From Pseudomonadota bacterium (lineage in GTDB: Bacteria > Pseudomonadota > Alphaproteobacteria > Acetobacterales > Acetobacteraceae): 64,000 bases of DNA. The notes under the pieces are model-generated. The model saw only the letters and a program-made list of their open reading frames with translations. It made no database searches and was not told the DNA's origin. A program made the position numbers and the translations under genes. The stretch covers positions 92,411-156,410 of the forward strand of contig JAJZFA010000054.1 of NCBI GenBank assembly GCA_021805565.1, written 5' to 3'. Numbering within the stretch: the stretch's first letter is position 1; each line of letters begins with the position of its first letter. Below, in pieces: positions 18,806 to 29,175 of the stretch.

Positions 18806-19570
18806 ATGATGGACATCAACGGTCTGGCGGCGCTGGTTACCGGCGGCGGTTCGGGGCTGGGCGCCGCGACGGCGGCCCATCTGGCGGCGCTGGGCTGCCG
18901 CGTGGCGGTGGCCGACATCAACCGCTCGGCGGCCGAGGCGCAGGCGACCAAAATCGGCGGCATCGGATTGGAATGCGATGTCGCGGACGCCGCGTCCGGG
19001 GAAGCCGCATTTGCCGCCGCGCGCGCCGCGAACGGGCCGGTGCGGATTCTGGTGAATTGCGCCGGGATCGGCGTGGCGGGACGGATCGCCGGGCGCGACG
19101 GCCCGTTGCGCCTTGACGCATTCGAGCGGGTGATCCGGGTCAACCTGATCGGCACGTTCAACATGCTGCGACTCGCGGCGGCGGAGATGACCGCGGCCGA
19201 ACCGCTGGACGAGGACGAACGCGGGGTGATCGTGAACACCGCCTCGATCGCGGCGTATGACGGACAGATCGGCCAGCCGGCCTACGCCGCGTCCAAAGGC
19301 GGCGTGGTCAGCCTGACGCTGCCCGCCGCACGGGAACTGGCCAGGGCCGGTATCCGGGTGATGACGATCGCGCCGGGGCTGTTCCATACGCCGATGGTCG
19401 ATGGACTGCCGCCAGACATCCAGGCCAGCCTGGGCGCCGGCATCCCCTTCCCGCCCCGCCTGGGCCACCCGTCCGAATATGCCGCGCTGGTGGAACATAT
19501 CGTGCGCAATCGGTTCCTGAACGGCGAGGTCATCCGCCTGGACGGGGCCCTGCGCATGCCGCCGCGATAA
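18806..19570 (+). CDS. SDR family oxidoreductase (3-hydroxyacyl-CoA dehydrogenase type-2-like)
   Basis: LVTGGGSGLGAATAAHLA, NCAGIG, NTASIAAYDGQIGQPAYAASKGGV, TIAPGLFHTPM. Confidence 0.93.
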   Translation: MMDINGLAALVTGGGSGLGAATAAHLAALGCRVAVADINRSAAEAQATKIGGIGLECDVADAASGEAAFAAARAANGPVRILVNCAGIGVAGRIAGRDGPLRLDAFERVIRVNLIGTFNMLRLAAAEMTAAEPLDEDERGVIVNTASIAAYDGQIGQPAYAASKGGVVSLTLPAARELARAGIRVMTIAPGLFHTPMVDGLPPDIQASLGAGIPFPPRLGHPSEYAALVEHIVRNRFLNGEVIRLDGALRMPPR

Positions 19571-19669
19571 TCCGCGACATCGCGATGGCCGCCCGAGCGG
19601 GGACATGCCGGCGATGGACCCGAAGGTCCGAAGCGGCTATCAGGTGCGGCCTTTCCCGCCCGAAGGCCA

Positions 19670-22270
19670 TTGTCCCGCATGTTGATCCGCCTGCTCGTCC
19701 GTCTGGCTGAATTCAGCCGCCGCCATGCGTTGCCCGTCGTGGCGGGCGGTGTGCTGCTGGCGGTGTTCGCCGCCTGGGTTGCGTCCAACCATCTGGGGGT
19801 CAGCACCGACACCGACCTGTTGTTCAAGACGTCCCTGCCCTGGCGCCAGCGCGCCGTCGCCATGGACCGCGATTTTCCACAGTTTCAGAATCTTCTCGTC
19901 GCCGTCGTGGACGCGCGCATCCCGGAGGAAGCCGCCGCCACCGCCGCGGAACTGGCGTCCAGGCTGTCGGCCGATCCGGCCCGGTTTCAGTCCGTCCGGC
20001 GCCCCGACTCCAACCCGTTCTTCGATAAGGAAGGCCTGCTGTTTCTGCAGCCTCGGCAACTGTCGGACCTGATGGACCGGACGATCGATGCCCAGCCGTT
20101 CCTGGGCCAGCTTGTCGCCGACCCGTCCGCGCGCGGCCTGTTCGCGGCGCTATCCCTTCTCGGCATGGGCGTCACCCATGGCGATGCCGACCTGACACCG
20201 TTTCTGGCGCCCATCGGCGGCTTTCACCGAGCCCTGGCGGACGCCCTGGCCGGCCATCCGCAACCATTGTCGTGGCAAAGCCTGCTGGGCGGCGGCGTCG
20301 GCGATCTGGCCGGACCGTACCGCTTCGTCCTTGCCCAGCCGCACCAGGATTTCGGCGCGCTGGAACCGGGCGGCGCGGCCACGGCGGCGATGCGGGCCAT
20401 CATCGCGGATCTGCCGTACGTGCGATCCGGAGATGCGCATGTCCGGATCACCGGATCCGTCGCGTTGGCCGATGAGGAGTTCGCGACCGTGGCCCAGGGC
20501 GCGGTCAAGGGCCTGATCGGTAGCCTGATCCTGATTACGCTGTGGCTGTTCCTGGCCGTCCGCACCTGGCGCCTGATCGTGCCGGTGCTGATGACACTGG
20601 TGCTGGGGCTGATGCTGACCGTGCTGTTCGCCACCCTGGCGATCGGCACGCTGAACCTGGTTTCCGTCGGGTTCGGCGTGTTGTTTGTCGGCATCGCGGT
20701 GGATTTCGCCATCCAGTTTTCGGTACGCTACCGGGAATTCCGCTTCGAAACCGGCGATCCCGTGGCCGCGATGACGCAAACCGCCCGCCGGGTGGGGTTA
20801 CAGATCATGATCGCCGCACTCGCCACCGCCGCCGGCTTTCTGGCGTTCGTGCCCACGGCCTTTTCCGGCGTGGCGGAACTCGGCCTGATCGCCGGGGCCG
20901 GCATGATCATGGCGTTTCTCTGCACACTGGGCTTCCTGCCGGCGGCGATCGTCCTGTTTCGCCCCGGCGGCGAGGCGGCCGAAGTCGGGTTCGCCTTCGC
21001 GGCCGCGATCGATCCGGCGATCGTGCGCCGCCGCCGGGCGATCCTGGCGGGATTCGCCGTCCTGGCCGTGGCCGCTGTCGCTGTCTCGCCCTGGCTGGTG
21101 TTCGATTCGGACCCGCTGGACACCAAGAACCCACATACCGAGGCGATGCGCACGCTGCGCGACCTGATCGATAATCCCCTGACAAACCCGTACACGATCG
21201 ACGTGCTGGCCCCGGATGCCGCGGCCGCCGCGACACTGGCCACCCTGTTGGAGACTCTGCCAACAGTGTCCGGCGCGATAAGCATCGATAGCTTTGTCCC
21301 GAACGATCAACCGCAAAAACTGGCGGTCATCGCCGATGCCAACACCATCCTGGCGCCCACCCTGGCACCGCACGGCATCGCCGCACCGGTCACGCCGGCC
21401 CAGATCCGGATGGCAGCGAAGGTCGCCCTGGCGCAAATCGACCCAGCCCTGGCAAAATTGCCGAAAGATCATCCGCTGGCGTTGATCGCGGACGATTTAC
21501 ACCGAATGCAGGCGGCGCCCGACGATGTGCTGATGGCAGCCAATGCCGCGCTGACGCGCTTCCTGCCGGCGGAGTTGGCGCAACTGCGGTTGGCATTGCA
21601 GGCAGAGCCGGTCACATTAGCGTCAATCCCGCCGTCGATGGCCCGCGACTGGGTGCTGCCGGACGGACAGGCGCGCGTCCAGGTCAACCCCAAACCCGAT
21701 GCGCAAACCCCGCGAGGATTGAAACGATTTGTGCGCCAGGTTTCCGCAGTCGCGCCCAACGCCGGCGGCTCGGCGGTGACGATCGCGGCGACGGCGGACA
21801 CCATCACCGGCGCGTTCCGCGACGCGGCGATCTATGCCGTGCTCGCGATCGCACTTATCTTGTTTGGGCTGCTGCGGCGTTTGCTGGATACCGTCCTGGT
21901 GCTGGCGCCGCTGTTTTTGTCGGCACTTTTGACGTTGCTGATCGCTGTGCTGCTGCCCTTGCCGCTGAATTTCGCCAACATCATCGCGCTGCCCCTGCTG
22001 CTTGGTGTCGGCGTATCGTTCAATATTTATTTCGTAATGAACTGGCGGGCCGGGCAGCAAAACCCGCTCGGCAGCGCGACCGCGCGGGCGATCGTGTTTT
22101 CCGCGCTGACCACGGGCACGGCATTCGGATCGCTGGCGCTGTCGGACCATCCAGGGACCGCAAGCATGGGAAAACTGCTGCTGATCAGCCTGGGCTGCAC
22201 ATTGCTGGCAAGCCTTGTGTTCATTCCCGCCCTGCTGGCGAGCCTGACGCCGCCGCGCGACCGGATGTGA
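19670..22270 (+). CDS. hpnN: RND/MMPL transporter, hopanoid-associated HpnN-like
   Basis: TDTDLLFKTSLPWRQRAVAMDRDFPQF..., large periplasmic loop, two 5-TM sterol-sensing-like blocks; TTG at 19670 or ATG at 19679. Confidence 0.85.
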   Translation: MSRMLIRLLVRLAEFSRRHALPVVAGGVLLAVFAAWVASNHLGVSTDTDLLFKTSLPWRQRAVAMDRDFPQFQNLLVAVVDARIPEEAAATAAELASRLSADPARFQSVRRPDSNPFFDKEGLLFLQPRQLSDLMDRTIDAQPFLGQLVADPSARGLFAALSLLGMGVTHGDADLTPFLAPIGGFHRALADALAGHPQPLSWQSLLGGGVGDLAGPYRFVLAQPHQDFGALEPGGAATAAMRAIIADLPYVRSGDAHVRITGSVALADEEFATVAQGAVKGLIGSLILITLWLFLAVRTWRLIVPVLMTLVLGLMLTVLFATLAIGTLNLVSVGFGVLFVGIAVDFAIQFSVRYREFRFETGDPVAAMTQTARRVGLQIMIAALATAAGFLAFVPTAFSGVAELGLIAGAGMIMAFLCTLGFLPAAIVLFRPGGEAAEVGFAFAAAIDPAIVRRRRAILAGFAVLAVAAVAVSPWLVFDSDPLDTKNPHTEAMRTLRDLIDNPLTNPYTIDVLAPDAAAAATLATLLETLPTVSGAISIDSFVPNDQPQKLAVIADANTILAPTLAPHGIAAPVTPAQIRMAAKVALAQIDPALAKLPKDHPLALIADDLHRMQAAPDDVLMAANAALTRFLPAELAQLRLALQAEPVTLASIPPSMARDWVLPDGQARVQVNPKPDAQTPRGLKRFVRQVSAVAPNAGGSAVTIAATADTITGAFRDAAIYAVLAIALILFGLLRRLLDTVLVLAPLFLSALLTLLIAVLLPLPLNFANIIALPLLLGVGVSFNIYFVMNWRAGQQNPLGSATARAIVFSALTTGTAFGSLALSDHPGTASMGKLLLISLGCTLLASLVFIPALLASLTPPRDRM

Positions 22271-22282
22271 GAAGATGCGTCG

Positions 22283-22756
22283 ATGAAATGGAAAATGCCG
22301 GCTGTGCTTTCACTGGTGTTTCTAACCGCCCAGGGCCATCCGCCAGGCGCGTCCGGGCCCAACGGGCTTCCTCCGGGCGGGATGCCGCCCAATGCGTATC
22401 CTCCCGGCGGGTTTCCGCGTAACGGATATCCACCGCCCGGATATCCGCGAAATGGGTATCCACCAAACGCATACCCGCCCTGGACGTATCCACCTGGGGC
22501 ATATCCACCGGCTGGGTACCCGTCCGAGGCGTACCCGAACCAGCCGTTTCCCGGAGTGCCCTATCCGCCCGAACAGCCTTACCCAGGCCCCCCGCCCGGC
22601 CCGGTCGCGCCAATGCCGGACTCCGGCCCGGCCAGCGGTCATCGCGACTTACTGGAAAGCGGGTCGTCATTACACGGCGAACCCGGCGATGCCCTCAGCG
22701 GCGATCGGGTTCCCGACCTGTTGTGGCCGCCAGACGAACCGCAGCCGCAACAATAA
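22283..22756 (+). CDS. Putative secreted Pro/Gly/Tyr-rich repeat protein
   Basis: N-terminal signal-like MKWKMPAVLSLVFLTAQG then NAYPPGGFPRNGYPPPGYPRNGYPPNAYPPWTYPPGAYPPAGYPSEAYP repeats; alternate-strand ORFs overlap, so modest confidence. Confidence 0.6.
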   Translation: MKWKMPAVLSLVFLTAQGHPPGASGPNGLPPGGMPPNAYPPGGFPRNGYPPPGYPRNGYPPNAYPPWTYPPGAYPPAGYPSEAYPNQPFPGVPYPPEQPYPGPPPGPVAPMPDSGPASGHRDLLESGSSLHGEPGDALSGDRVPDLLWPPDEPQPQQ

Positions 22757-22854
22757 CTTTTGCGATGTGCACAATCAATTGACGCCGGCGATCATTCCAC
22801 AAGCCGCCTGGAACGACCACCTGAACGGCGTGTCTTTCCGGAAGGATCCCTTAC

Positions 22855-23004
22855 ATGCGCAAACTATTGCTCGTCGCGCTTCTGCCGCTGGGCCTCGGCG
22901 GCTGCCTTAGCTACACCGGTTCGCCGCCACCCGCGCAAACAACCGTCGTCGCCCCACCGGGATCGACGGTGACGTGCTCCAACGGCATGTCTGGACCTTG
23001 TTAA
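22855..23004 (+). CDS. Small lipoprotein
   Basis: MRKLLLVALLPLGLGGCLSYTGSPPPAQTTVVAPPGSTVTCSNGMSGPC*; lipobox LGGC; manual translation. Confidence 0.75.
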   Translation: MRKLLLVALLPLGLGGCLSYTGSPPPAQTTVVAPPGSTVTCSNGMSGPC

Positions 23005-23033
23005 GCGGGTAGCCTCGCCGGGCTCCTGGCGCT

Positions 23034-24008
23034 TTATCGAGGCGCCCGGCGGGCTTCCCATGACTCGGTAAGCAGGCACAGAATTTCGAACAGTACCGAC
23101 GCACCGTTGAACGCGGTGATCGATCCCACGTCGAACGGCGGCGAAACCTCCACCAGATCGCCGCCGACAAAATCGATGCCGCGCAACGCCCGCAGCAGGC
23201 GCAGCGCCTGCAATACGGAAATACCGCCGGCTTCCGGCGTGCCGGTACCCGGTGCCTGGCTGGGGTCCAGGCTGTCGATATCGAACGTCAGATACACGGG
23301 GCCGTCGCCAACCACGCGGCGGGCTTCTTCGGCGGCGTAGCGCCAACCCTTGTCGTCGAATTCCTCCATCGGCAGCACGCGCATGCCGCTGCGCTGGCTG
23401 AACCCCCACAAATCCGGATCGTTTGTCGTGCCGCGGATGCCGATCTGGATCACCCGCTTAGGATCGAGCAAACCTTCCTCCACCGCTCGGCGGAACGGCG
23501 CGCCATGGTGAAAGCGGGACCCCATGTAATCGTCGCCCGTGTCGCAATGGGCATCGATATGGATCATCCCCACCGGCCCCTTGGCCGCGACCGCGCGCAA
23601 GATAGGCAGGCTGATGGCATGGTCGCCGCCGACCGATAACGGAACCACGCCGGCTGCAACCAGCGTGCGGTAAAAATCCTCGATCTCCTTCAGCGCGCCC
23701 TGGAGTTCGTACGGCCGCTCGATCCAGCAATCGCCAAGATCGCGGACGCGGGCGGTCGCGAACGGCGCCACCCCGGTCACCGCGTTGATCCGGCGCAGCA
23801 TTGTGGATTGTTCGCGCACCGCCCGCGGGCCGTGTCGCGTGCCGGACCGGTTGGTCACCCCACCGTCGAACGGAACGCCGACGATGGCGATATCGGTGTC
23901 GTCTAACTGTTGCGAGGCCGGAGTCCGGAAGAACGTGGCGATACCGGTATAGCGCGGATGCGCCTGCGGGTCCTGGAAGTCCTGATACGTCGCGGGTTGC
24001 TTGATCAT
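23034..24008 (-). CDS. Agmatinase/ureohydrolase family protein
   Basis: VGGDHAISLPILRAV, HIDAHCDTGDDYMGSRFHHGAPFRRA, TFDIDSLDPSQAPGTGTPEAGG. Confidence 0.93.
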   Translation of the reverse strand: MIKQPATYQDFQDPQAHPRYTGIATFFRTPASQQLDDTDIAIVGVPFDGGVTNRSGTRHGPRAVREQSTMLRRINAVTGVAPFATARVRDLGDCWIERPYELQGALKEIEDFYRTLVAAGVVPLSVGGDHAISLPILRAVAAKGPVGMIHIDAHCDTGDDYMGSRFHHGAPFRRAVEEGLLDPKRVIQIGIRGTTNDPDLWGFSQRSGMRVLPMEEFDDKGWRYAAEEARRVVGDGPVYLTFDIDSLDPSQAPGTGTPEAGGISVLQALRLLRALRGIDFVGGDLVEVSPPFDVGSITAFNGASVLFEILCLLTESWEARRAPR

Positions 24009-24081
24009 CGGTTTCGCTCTCTCGCTGCCGGCGTTGTAAGGAATGACGGTTCATCCGGCCCCATTGTTCAAGGTGTTTTCG

Positions 24082-24933
24082 ATGTCGCCGCAAGATTTGA
24101 ATCTGGACGCCTATCTGGCCCGCGTCGGTTTAAAGGCCACTGCCGGACCATCCGCCGCCCTGCTGCGGGCGGTAGTCGCCCGGCATACCGACACGATCCC
24201 GTTCGAAAATCTCGACATCGTCCTCGGACGGCCGATCCGGCTGGACCTGGGGTCGATCCAGGCAAAGCTGGTCGATTGCCAGCGCGGCGGATACTGCTTC
24301 GAACAGAACACGTTGTTGGGAGCGGCACTTCAGGCGCTGGGGTTTTCCGTGGTCAGCCTGATGGCGCGCGTGATTCGCGGCGCGTCGGCGGACGCGATCA
24401 TGCCGCTGACCCACATGCTGCTGCGAGTCGATCTGCCGGAAGGCGCCTTTCTGACCGACGCCGGTTTCGGCAATCTGACACCCACCGCGCCGCTGGCGAT
24501 GGACCGGCCCGAGGCGCAGGCGACAGACCATGAAAAGTACAGGCTGCAACCGTTGGACGGCGAAACCCTGCTTCAGGTCAGGCTGGGAACCGCATGGGAA
24601 AACGTCTATCGCTTTTCCGGACGGCCATCGCACCCGATCGACCACGAAGTCGGCAACTGGTACACATCGACAAAACCGGATGGCCTGTTCACCGCCAACG
24701 TTATCGCCGCGCGTCCCGGGACAAAAGTCCGCAAGACATTGTTCAACACCCTGGTAACGATTCGCGACCTCGATAACCGGCCGGAACGGCTGGCGATAGA
24801 TTCCGGAACGACGCTGGCCAGCGCGTTGCGGGACCATTTTGGAATCGTGCTGGATGCCGACGAACGCGCGACGGTCTATGCGGCGACGCAACGCTTTGGC
24901 AACCGGCCGGGCACAGATTTCCGCCTGGACTGA
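24082..24933 (+). CDS. nat: Arylamine N-acetyltransferase
   Basis: IPFENLDIVLGRPIRLD, RGGYCFEQNTLLGAAL (catalytic Cys), THMLLRV, LTDAGFGN. Confidence 0.95.
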   Translation: MSPQDLNLDAYLARVGLKATAGPSAALLRAVVARHTDTIPFENLDIVLGRPIRLDLGSIQAKLVDCQRGGYCFEQNTLLGAALQALGFSVVSLMARVIRGASADAIMPLTHMLLRVDLPEGAFLTDAGFGNLTPTAPLAMDRPEAQATDHEKYRLQPLDGETLLQVRLGTAWENVYRFSGRPSHPIDHEVGNWYTSTKPDGLFTANVIAARPGTKVRKTLFNTLVTIRDLDNRPERLAIDSGTTLASALRDHFGIVLDADERATVYAATQRFGNRPGTDFRLD

Positions 24934-25000
24934 CCGTGCGCCCCTTCCCTTTTGTTCCGATCGTCCGGCATGCTGGCGTCCGGACAGGCGGGGTACGGCA

Positions 25001-26542
25001 ATGAACGACGTGGTGGAAACAGCATCGGGCAAAGTGCGCGGAACGGCGGTGGATCGCGTTCTGGTCTTCAAATCCATCCCGTATGCCGCCGATACGGCGG
25101 GCGCGAACCGATTTCTGCCGCCCCAGCCCCCGGTATCCTGGACCGGCATTCGCGACTGTCCGGACTTTACAGGCAAAGCGCCGCAGGCCGGATTACGGCC
25201 GCCGACCCGGCCGGAACTGGAGGATTTTTCCGGCGCGGCCGATCCATCGCCTGAAACCGAGGATTGCCTGACCGTCAATGTCTGGACTCCGGATCGCGAG
25301 ACCGGCGCGAAACGGCCCGTGATGGTGTGGTTCCACGGCGGCGCGTTCGCCTACGGCAACGCGAATTCGCCGCGCACAACCGGATCCCGCCTCGCCGCCC
25401 GGAACGATGTGGTGGTGGTTACGGTCAATCACCGGCTGAACATTTTCGGCCATCTCGATCTATCCGCCGTGGGAGGTGAGGCATTCCGCCATTCCGGCAA
25501 TGCCGGCACGCTGGATATGGTCGCGGCGCTGGAATGGGTACGCGACAATATCGCCGCGTTCGGCGGAGATTCCGGCAATGTAACGATCTTCGGTGAATCC
25601 GGCGGGGGCGCGAAAGTCAGCACTTTGCTGTCGATGCCGCGGGCGAAGGGTTTGTTTCACCGGGCGATCGTCCAAAGCGGCGCGGCGGTACGGCTGCGGA
25701 CACGGGAACGGGCGCTCGCGTTGACCGAATGCGTGCTGCGGCATCTCGGCGCGACAGCGGATACGATCCAGTCCGTTCCTGTTGCCGATCTTCTCGCCGC
25801 AATCGCCCCAGCCGAAGACGCGCTCGGACGCCCGCCGCTGCCATTGTTCGATCGTTACCCGTTCGGCCCGGTCGTGGATGGCGACGTGTTGCCGGCTCAA
25901 CCCTTCGATCCGGTGGCATCGGATATTTGCGCGGACGTTCCGTTGTTGATCGGCGACATGCGGCACGAAACGGCCAATTTCCTGGCGGTTGTCGATTCCG
26001 TCTGGGACCGGACGCTGACCGCGACCGGAATGCGGCAGCGTATCGAGGCGATCGCCGGCGAGCATACCGGTCGCGTCGTGGACTTGTATGAACGGTTGTA
26101 TCCCGGCCTGAACCCGGCCGAACGACTGATCGCGGCGACGACCGATTGCAATTTCCGGATCAGATCGCTGGTGCTGGCGCAACGCCGAACGGCGCTGAAT
26201 CGGGGGCCGGTGTGGATGTATTCCTTCGAATGGGAAACGCCGGTGCTGGGTGGCCGGTTGAAGGCGCCGCACGCGATGGATGTGCCTTTTGTTTTCAATA
26301 CCCTGGATCTAACTAACGCGACCGGCGGCGACCCCGGCGCACAAGCGCTCGCGGACACGATGTCGTCCGTGTGGGCCGCGTTCGCCCGGAACGGCCGGCC
26401 GGATCATCCGTCGATTCCGGCATGGCCGGCCTATGACAATGCCGTCAGGGCAACACTCGTCCTGGACAAGACATGCCGGATAGAAAACGATCCGCGCGGC
26501 GAGGAACGCCGGCTGTGGCAACACATAACAGGCACCGAATAA
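25001..26542 (+). CDS. Type-B carboxylesterase family protein
   Basis: ASGKVRG...VLVFKSIPYA, EDCLTVNVWTP, WFHGGAFAYGN, IFGESGGGAKVSTLL. Confidence 0.95.
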   Translation: MNDVVETASGKVRGTAVDRVLVFKSIPYAADTAGANRFLPPQPPVSWTGIRDCPDFTGKAPQAGLRPPTRPELEDFSGAADPSPETEDCLTVNVWTPDRETGAKRPVMVWFHGGAFAYGNANSPRTTGSRLAARNDVVVVTVNHRLNIFGHLDLSAVGGEAFRHSGNAGTLDMVAALEWVRDNIAAFGGDSGNVTIFGESGGGAKVSTLLSMPRAKGLFHRAIVQSGAAVRLRTRERALALTECVLRHLGATADTIQSVPVADLLAAIAPAEDALGRPPLPLFDRYPFGPVVDGDVLPAQPFDPVASDICADVPLLIGDMRHETANFLAVVDSVWDRTLTATGMRQRIEAIAGEHTGRVVDLYERLYPGLNPAERLIAATTDCNFRIRSLVLAQRRTALNRGPVWMYSFEWETPVLGGRLKAPHAMDVPFVFNTLDLTNATGGDPGAQALADTMSSVWAAFARNGRPDHPSIPAWPAYDNAVRATLVLDKTCRIENDPRGEERRLWQHITGTE

Positions 26543-26555
26543 GGGGAAGCGATCC

Positions 26556-27560
26556 ATGCACGTTCAAACCGTTACCGGCCCGATCGGGCTCGATCAGCTC
26601 GGCCGCACCTTGATGCACGAGCATCTGTTCATTGCGTTTCCGGGTGCCGAATTCGATCCGTCCGCGATGTTCGACCGCGCCGCTTTCGTAACGGAGGCGG
26701 TGCGCCGCCTGAAACAGTTGCGGATCGAACACGGGGTGCGGACGTTCGTCGATCCCTGTCCGATCGAACTCGGGCGCGATGTCGCGCTGATGCGGGAAAT
26801 CGCGGAGAAGTCCGAAATGCACGTTGTCTGCACCACCGGGTTTTACTTCGAGGAAATGGGCCTGCCGGTTTATTGGCGGGCGCGGACGGTGGAGGAAATC
26901 GCCGGGCTTTATATCCGCGAAATCACCTATGGAATCGGCAAGACCGGCATCAAGGCGGGGGCGATCAAGGTCGCCACCGGGGCGCCGGCGATCACCGGAC
27001 TGGAACACAAATTCCTGGAAGCGGCGTGCCTGGCGCAACACGCGACCGGCGTCCCTATCATTACGCATACGCAAGACGGGTGTGCCGGGCCGGAACAGCA
27101 AGCGGCATTCGCCAAGGGCGGCGTGCCGGCACATCGTTGCCTGATCGGCCATTGTTGCGGCAACGCCGACCCGGCGTATCACCGGCGTGTTGTCGATGGC
27201 GGTTCGTATATCGGCTTCGATCGCATCGGATTGTTACGGTTTCAGCCGGATGAAATACGCGCCGATAACCTTGTAAGGCTCGCGCAAAGTGGCCATCGCG
27301 CGCAGATTATGATGAGCCAGGACCGGCATTGCGGCTGGCTTGGCAAATATGCCCGCCAAATCGGCCCACAAGAACAAGCGCGGATCGATCGTTTGCGCAC
27401 CGAAGGCCAATGGCCACCGCATTACACCTATCTGTTCACCGATTTCATCCCGATGCTGAAAGCGCGCGGCCTGCCGGAGGCGGAGATTTACTCGATCCTC
27501 GACGATAATCCGCGTCGTTTCTTCGCCGGCGAGCCGTTGCCGCCCGCGCGCGGACACTGA
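26556..27560 (+). CDS. Phosphotriesterase-family metal-dependent hydrolase
   Basis: [12 protein letters not shown] (HxH), GAIKVATG (bridging Lys), [28 protein letters not shown]. Confidence 0.9.
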   Translation: MHVQTVTGPIGLDQLGRTLMHEHLFIAFPGAEFDPSAMFDRAAFVTEAVRRLKQLRIEHGVRTFVDPCPIELGRDVALMREIAEKSEMHVVCTTGFYFEEMGLPVYWRARTVEEIAGLYIREITYGIGKTGIKAGAIKVATGAPAITGLEHKFLEAACLAQHATGVPIITHTQDGCAGPEQQAAFAKGGVPAHRCLIGHCCGNADPAYHRRVVDGGSYIGFDRIGLLRFQPDEIRADNLVRLAQSGHRAQIMMSQDRHCGWLGKYARQIGPQEQARIDRLRTEGQWPPHYTYLFTDFIPMLKARGLPEAEIYSILDDNPRRFFAGEPLPPARGH

Positions 27561-27564
27561 CGCG

Positions 27565-29166
27565 ATGGAAGCCGATTATATCGTCGTCGGGGCCGGGTCA
27601 GCCGGTTGCGTCGTCGCCGCGCGTCTCAGCGAAACCGGCGCGAGCGTCATCTTGCTGGAAGCCGGGCCGAAGGACTCGCTGGTCTGGATTCACATCCCCG
27701 CGGGCATATTGAAGCTGCTATATCATCCCGTGGTAAACTGGAATTACAGCGCGGATGGCGGTCCCGGCACCAACGGCCGGCCCATCCATTGGCCGCGCGG
27801 CAAGACGCTGGGCGGATCGAGTTCGATCAACGGCATGCTGTATGTCCGCGGCAATCCGGCGGATTTCGACGGCTGGGCGCAAATGGGCTGCCGTGGTTGG
27901 AGTTTCGACGATGTTCTGCCGTATTTCCGCAAATCGGAGGACTATAAGCAAGGCACGGATGCCGAATACCGGGGCACCAGCGGCCCGCTGAAAGTGGAGG
28001 ACTACCGCACCGTTCTGCCGCTGACCCACCGCTTTGTCGAGGCCGCGCAACAGGCCGGATACAAATTCAGCAAAGACCTGAACGGGCGCGAACAAGAGGG
28101 CGTGGGCTACTCGCAAATGACCCGCAAGGGGCGGTGGCGCGGATCGACCGCGCAAACCTTCCTGAAGGAAGCGCGAACCCGTCCGAATTTGCGCGTGGAA
28201 ACCGAGGCGCTGGCAACAAAGCTATTGTTCGAGGGCACGCGCTGCACCGGGGTCGCGTTCCGTCAGCGCGGTCAAACGATCGAGGCGCGGGCGCACAAGG
28301 AGGTTGTCCTGTGCGGCGGCGCGGTCAATTCGCCGCATCTATTGCAGATTTCGGGCATTGGACCCGCCGCCCATCTGCAATCGATCGGCGTCGATGTGGT
28401 TCACGATCTGCCCGGCGTCGGCGGTAATCTGCAAGATCATTACGTTGCCAGGGTCTCGCACCGGGTGAAGGGATCGATCTCGATCAACAAGTTGGCGCGC
28501 GGCCCCCGGATGCTGCGGGAAGCGGTGCGCTTCGCCGTCGAAGGCCGCGGCGCTTTGACGTTCGGCGTAACGTCCGCGCAGGTGTTCTGTCGTTCGGCGC
28601 CGCACAAGGCCAGCCCCGATCTACAGCTTCTGTTCACCCCGGCAAGTTACGACCCCAGCCGGTTCGGAGCGCTGGAGAATGAGGATGGCATGACGGTCGC
28701 GGTATGCCCGGTGCGGCCGGACAGCCGGGGCACTATCATGGCCGCCAGCGCCGATGCCACCGAAAAGCCGGTCATTACGCCGAACTATCTATCCGATCCG
28801 GCGGACTTCCAGGTTATGAAAGCCGGAATCGGATTCACCCGAGCGATTTTCGCCGCGCCGGCGATTGCGGCGCATAGCGTGGTGGAAACATTGCCCGGCT
28901 CGGATATCGTTACCGACGACGGGTTGCTGGGCTACGCGAGGCAATACGGCACAACGATCTATCATCCTGTCGGCACCTGCCGGATGGGCGACGGGCCGTC
29001 GGCTGTGGTGGACTCGCGGTTGCGGGTGCATGGACTGACAGGTTTGCGGGTGGTCGATGCTTCGGTGATGCCGACCCTGACCACCGGCAACACCAACGCC
29101 CCGACGATCATGATCGGCGAGAAGGGGGCTGCGATGATCCGGGAGGATTTGGCAGCGGGCGAGTAA
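27565..29166 (+). CDS. GMC family FAD oxidoreductase
   Basis: [81 protein letters not shown]. Confidence 0.96.
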   Translation: MEADYIVVGAGSAGCVVAARLSETGASVILLEAGPKDSLVWIHIPAGILKLLYHPVVNWNYSADGGPGTNGRPIHWPRGKTLGGSSSINGMLYVRGNPADFDGWAQMGCRGWSFDDVLPYFRKSEDYKQGTDAEYRGTSGPLKVEDYRTVLPLTHRFVEAAQQAGYKFSKDLNGREQEGVGYSQMTRKGRWRGSTAQTFLKEARTRPNLRVETEALATKLLFEGTRCTGVAFRQRGQTIEARAHKEVVLCGGAVNSPHLLQISGIGPAAHLQSIGVDVVHDLPGVGGNLQDHYVARVSHRVKGSISINKLARGPRMLREAVRFAVEGRGALTFGVTSAQVFCRSAPHKASPDLQLLFTPASYDPSRFGALENEDGMTVAVCPVRPDSRGTIMAASADATEKPVITPNYLSDPADFQVMKAGIGFTRAIFAAPAIAAHSVVETLPGSDIVTDDGLLGYARQYGTTIYHPVGTCRMGDGPSAVVDSRLRVHGLTGLRVVDASVMPTLTTGNTNAPTIMIGEKGAAMIREDLAAGE

Positions 29167-29175
29167 GCCGGACGC

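Noticed and set aside
17813-19570. 585-aa plus-strand ORF
   Set aside because: Its first third is antisense to prpE (GC-rich shadow ORF); only the 3' part from 18806 is a real SDR gene.
22392-22670. Tandem repeat at 22.4-22.6 kb considered as a CRISPR or minisatellite
   Set aside because: Units are short, degenerate and in frame with a Pro/Gly/Tyr protein repeat; no constant repeats with unique spacers.
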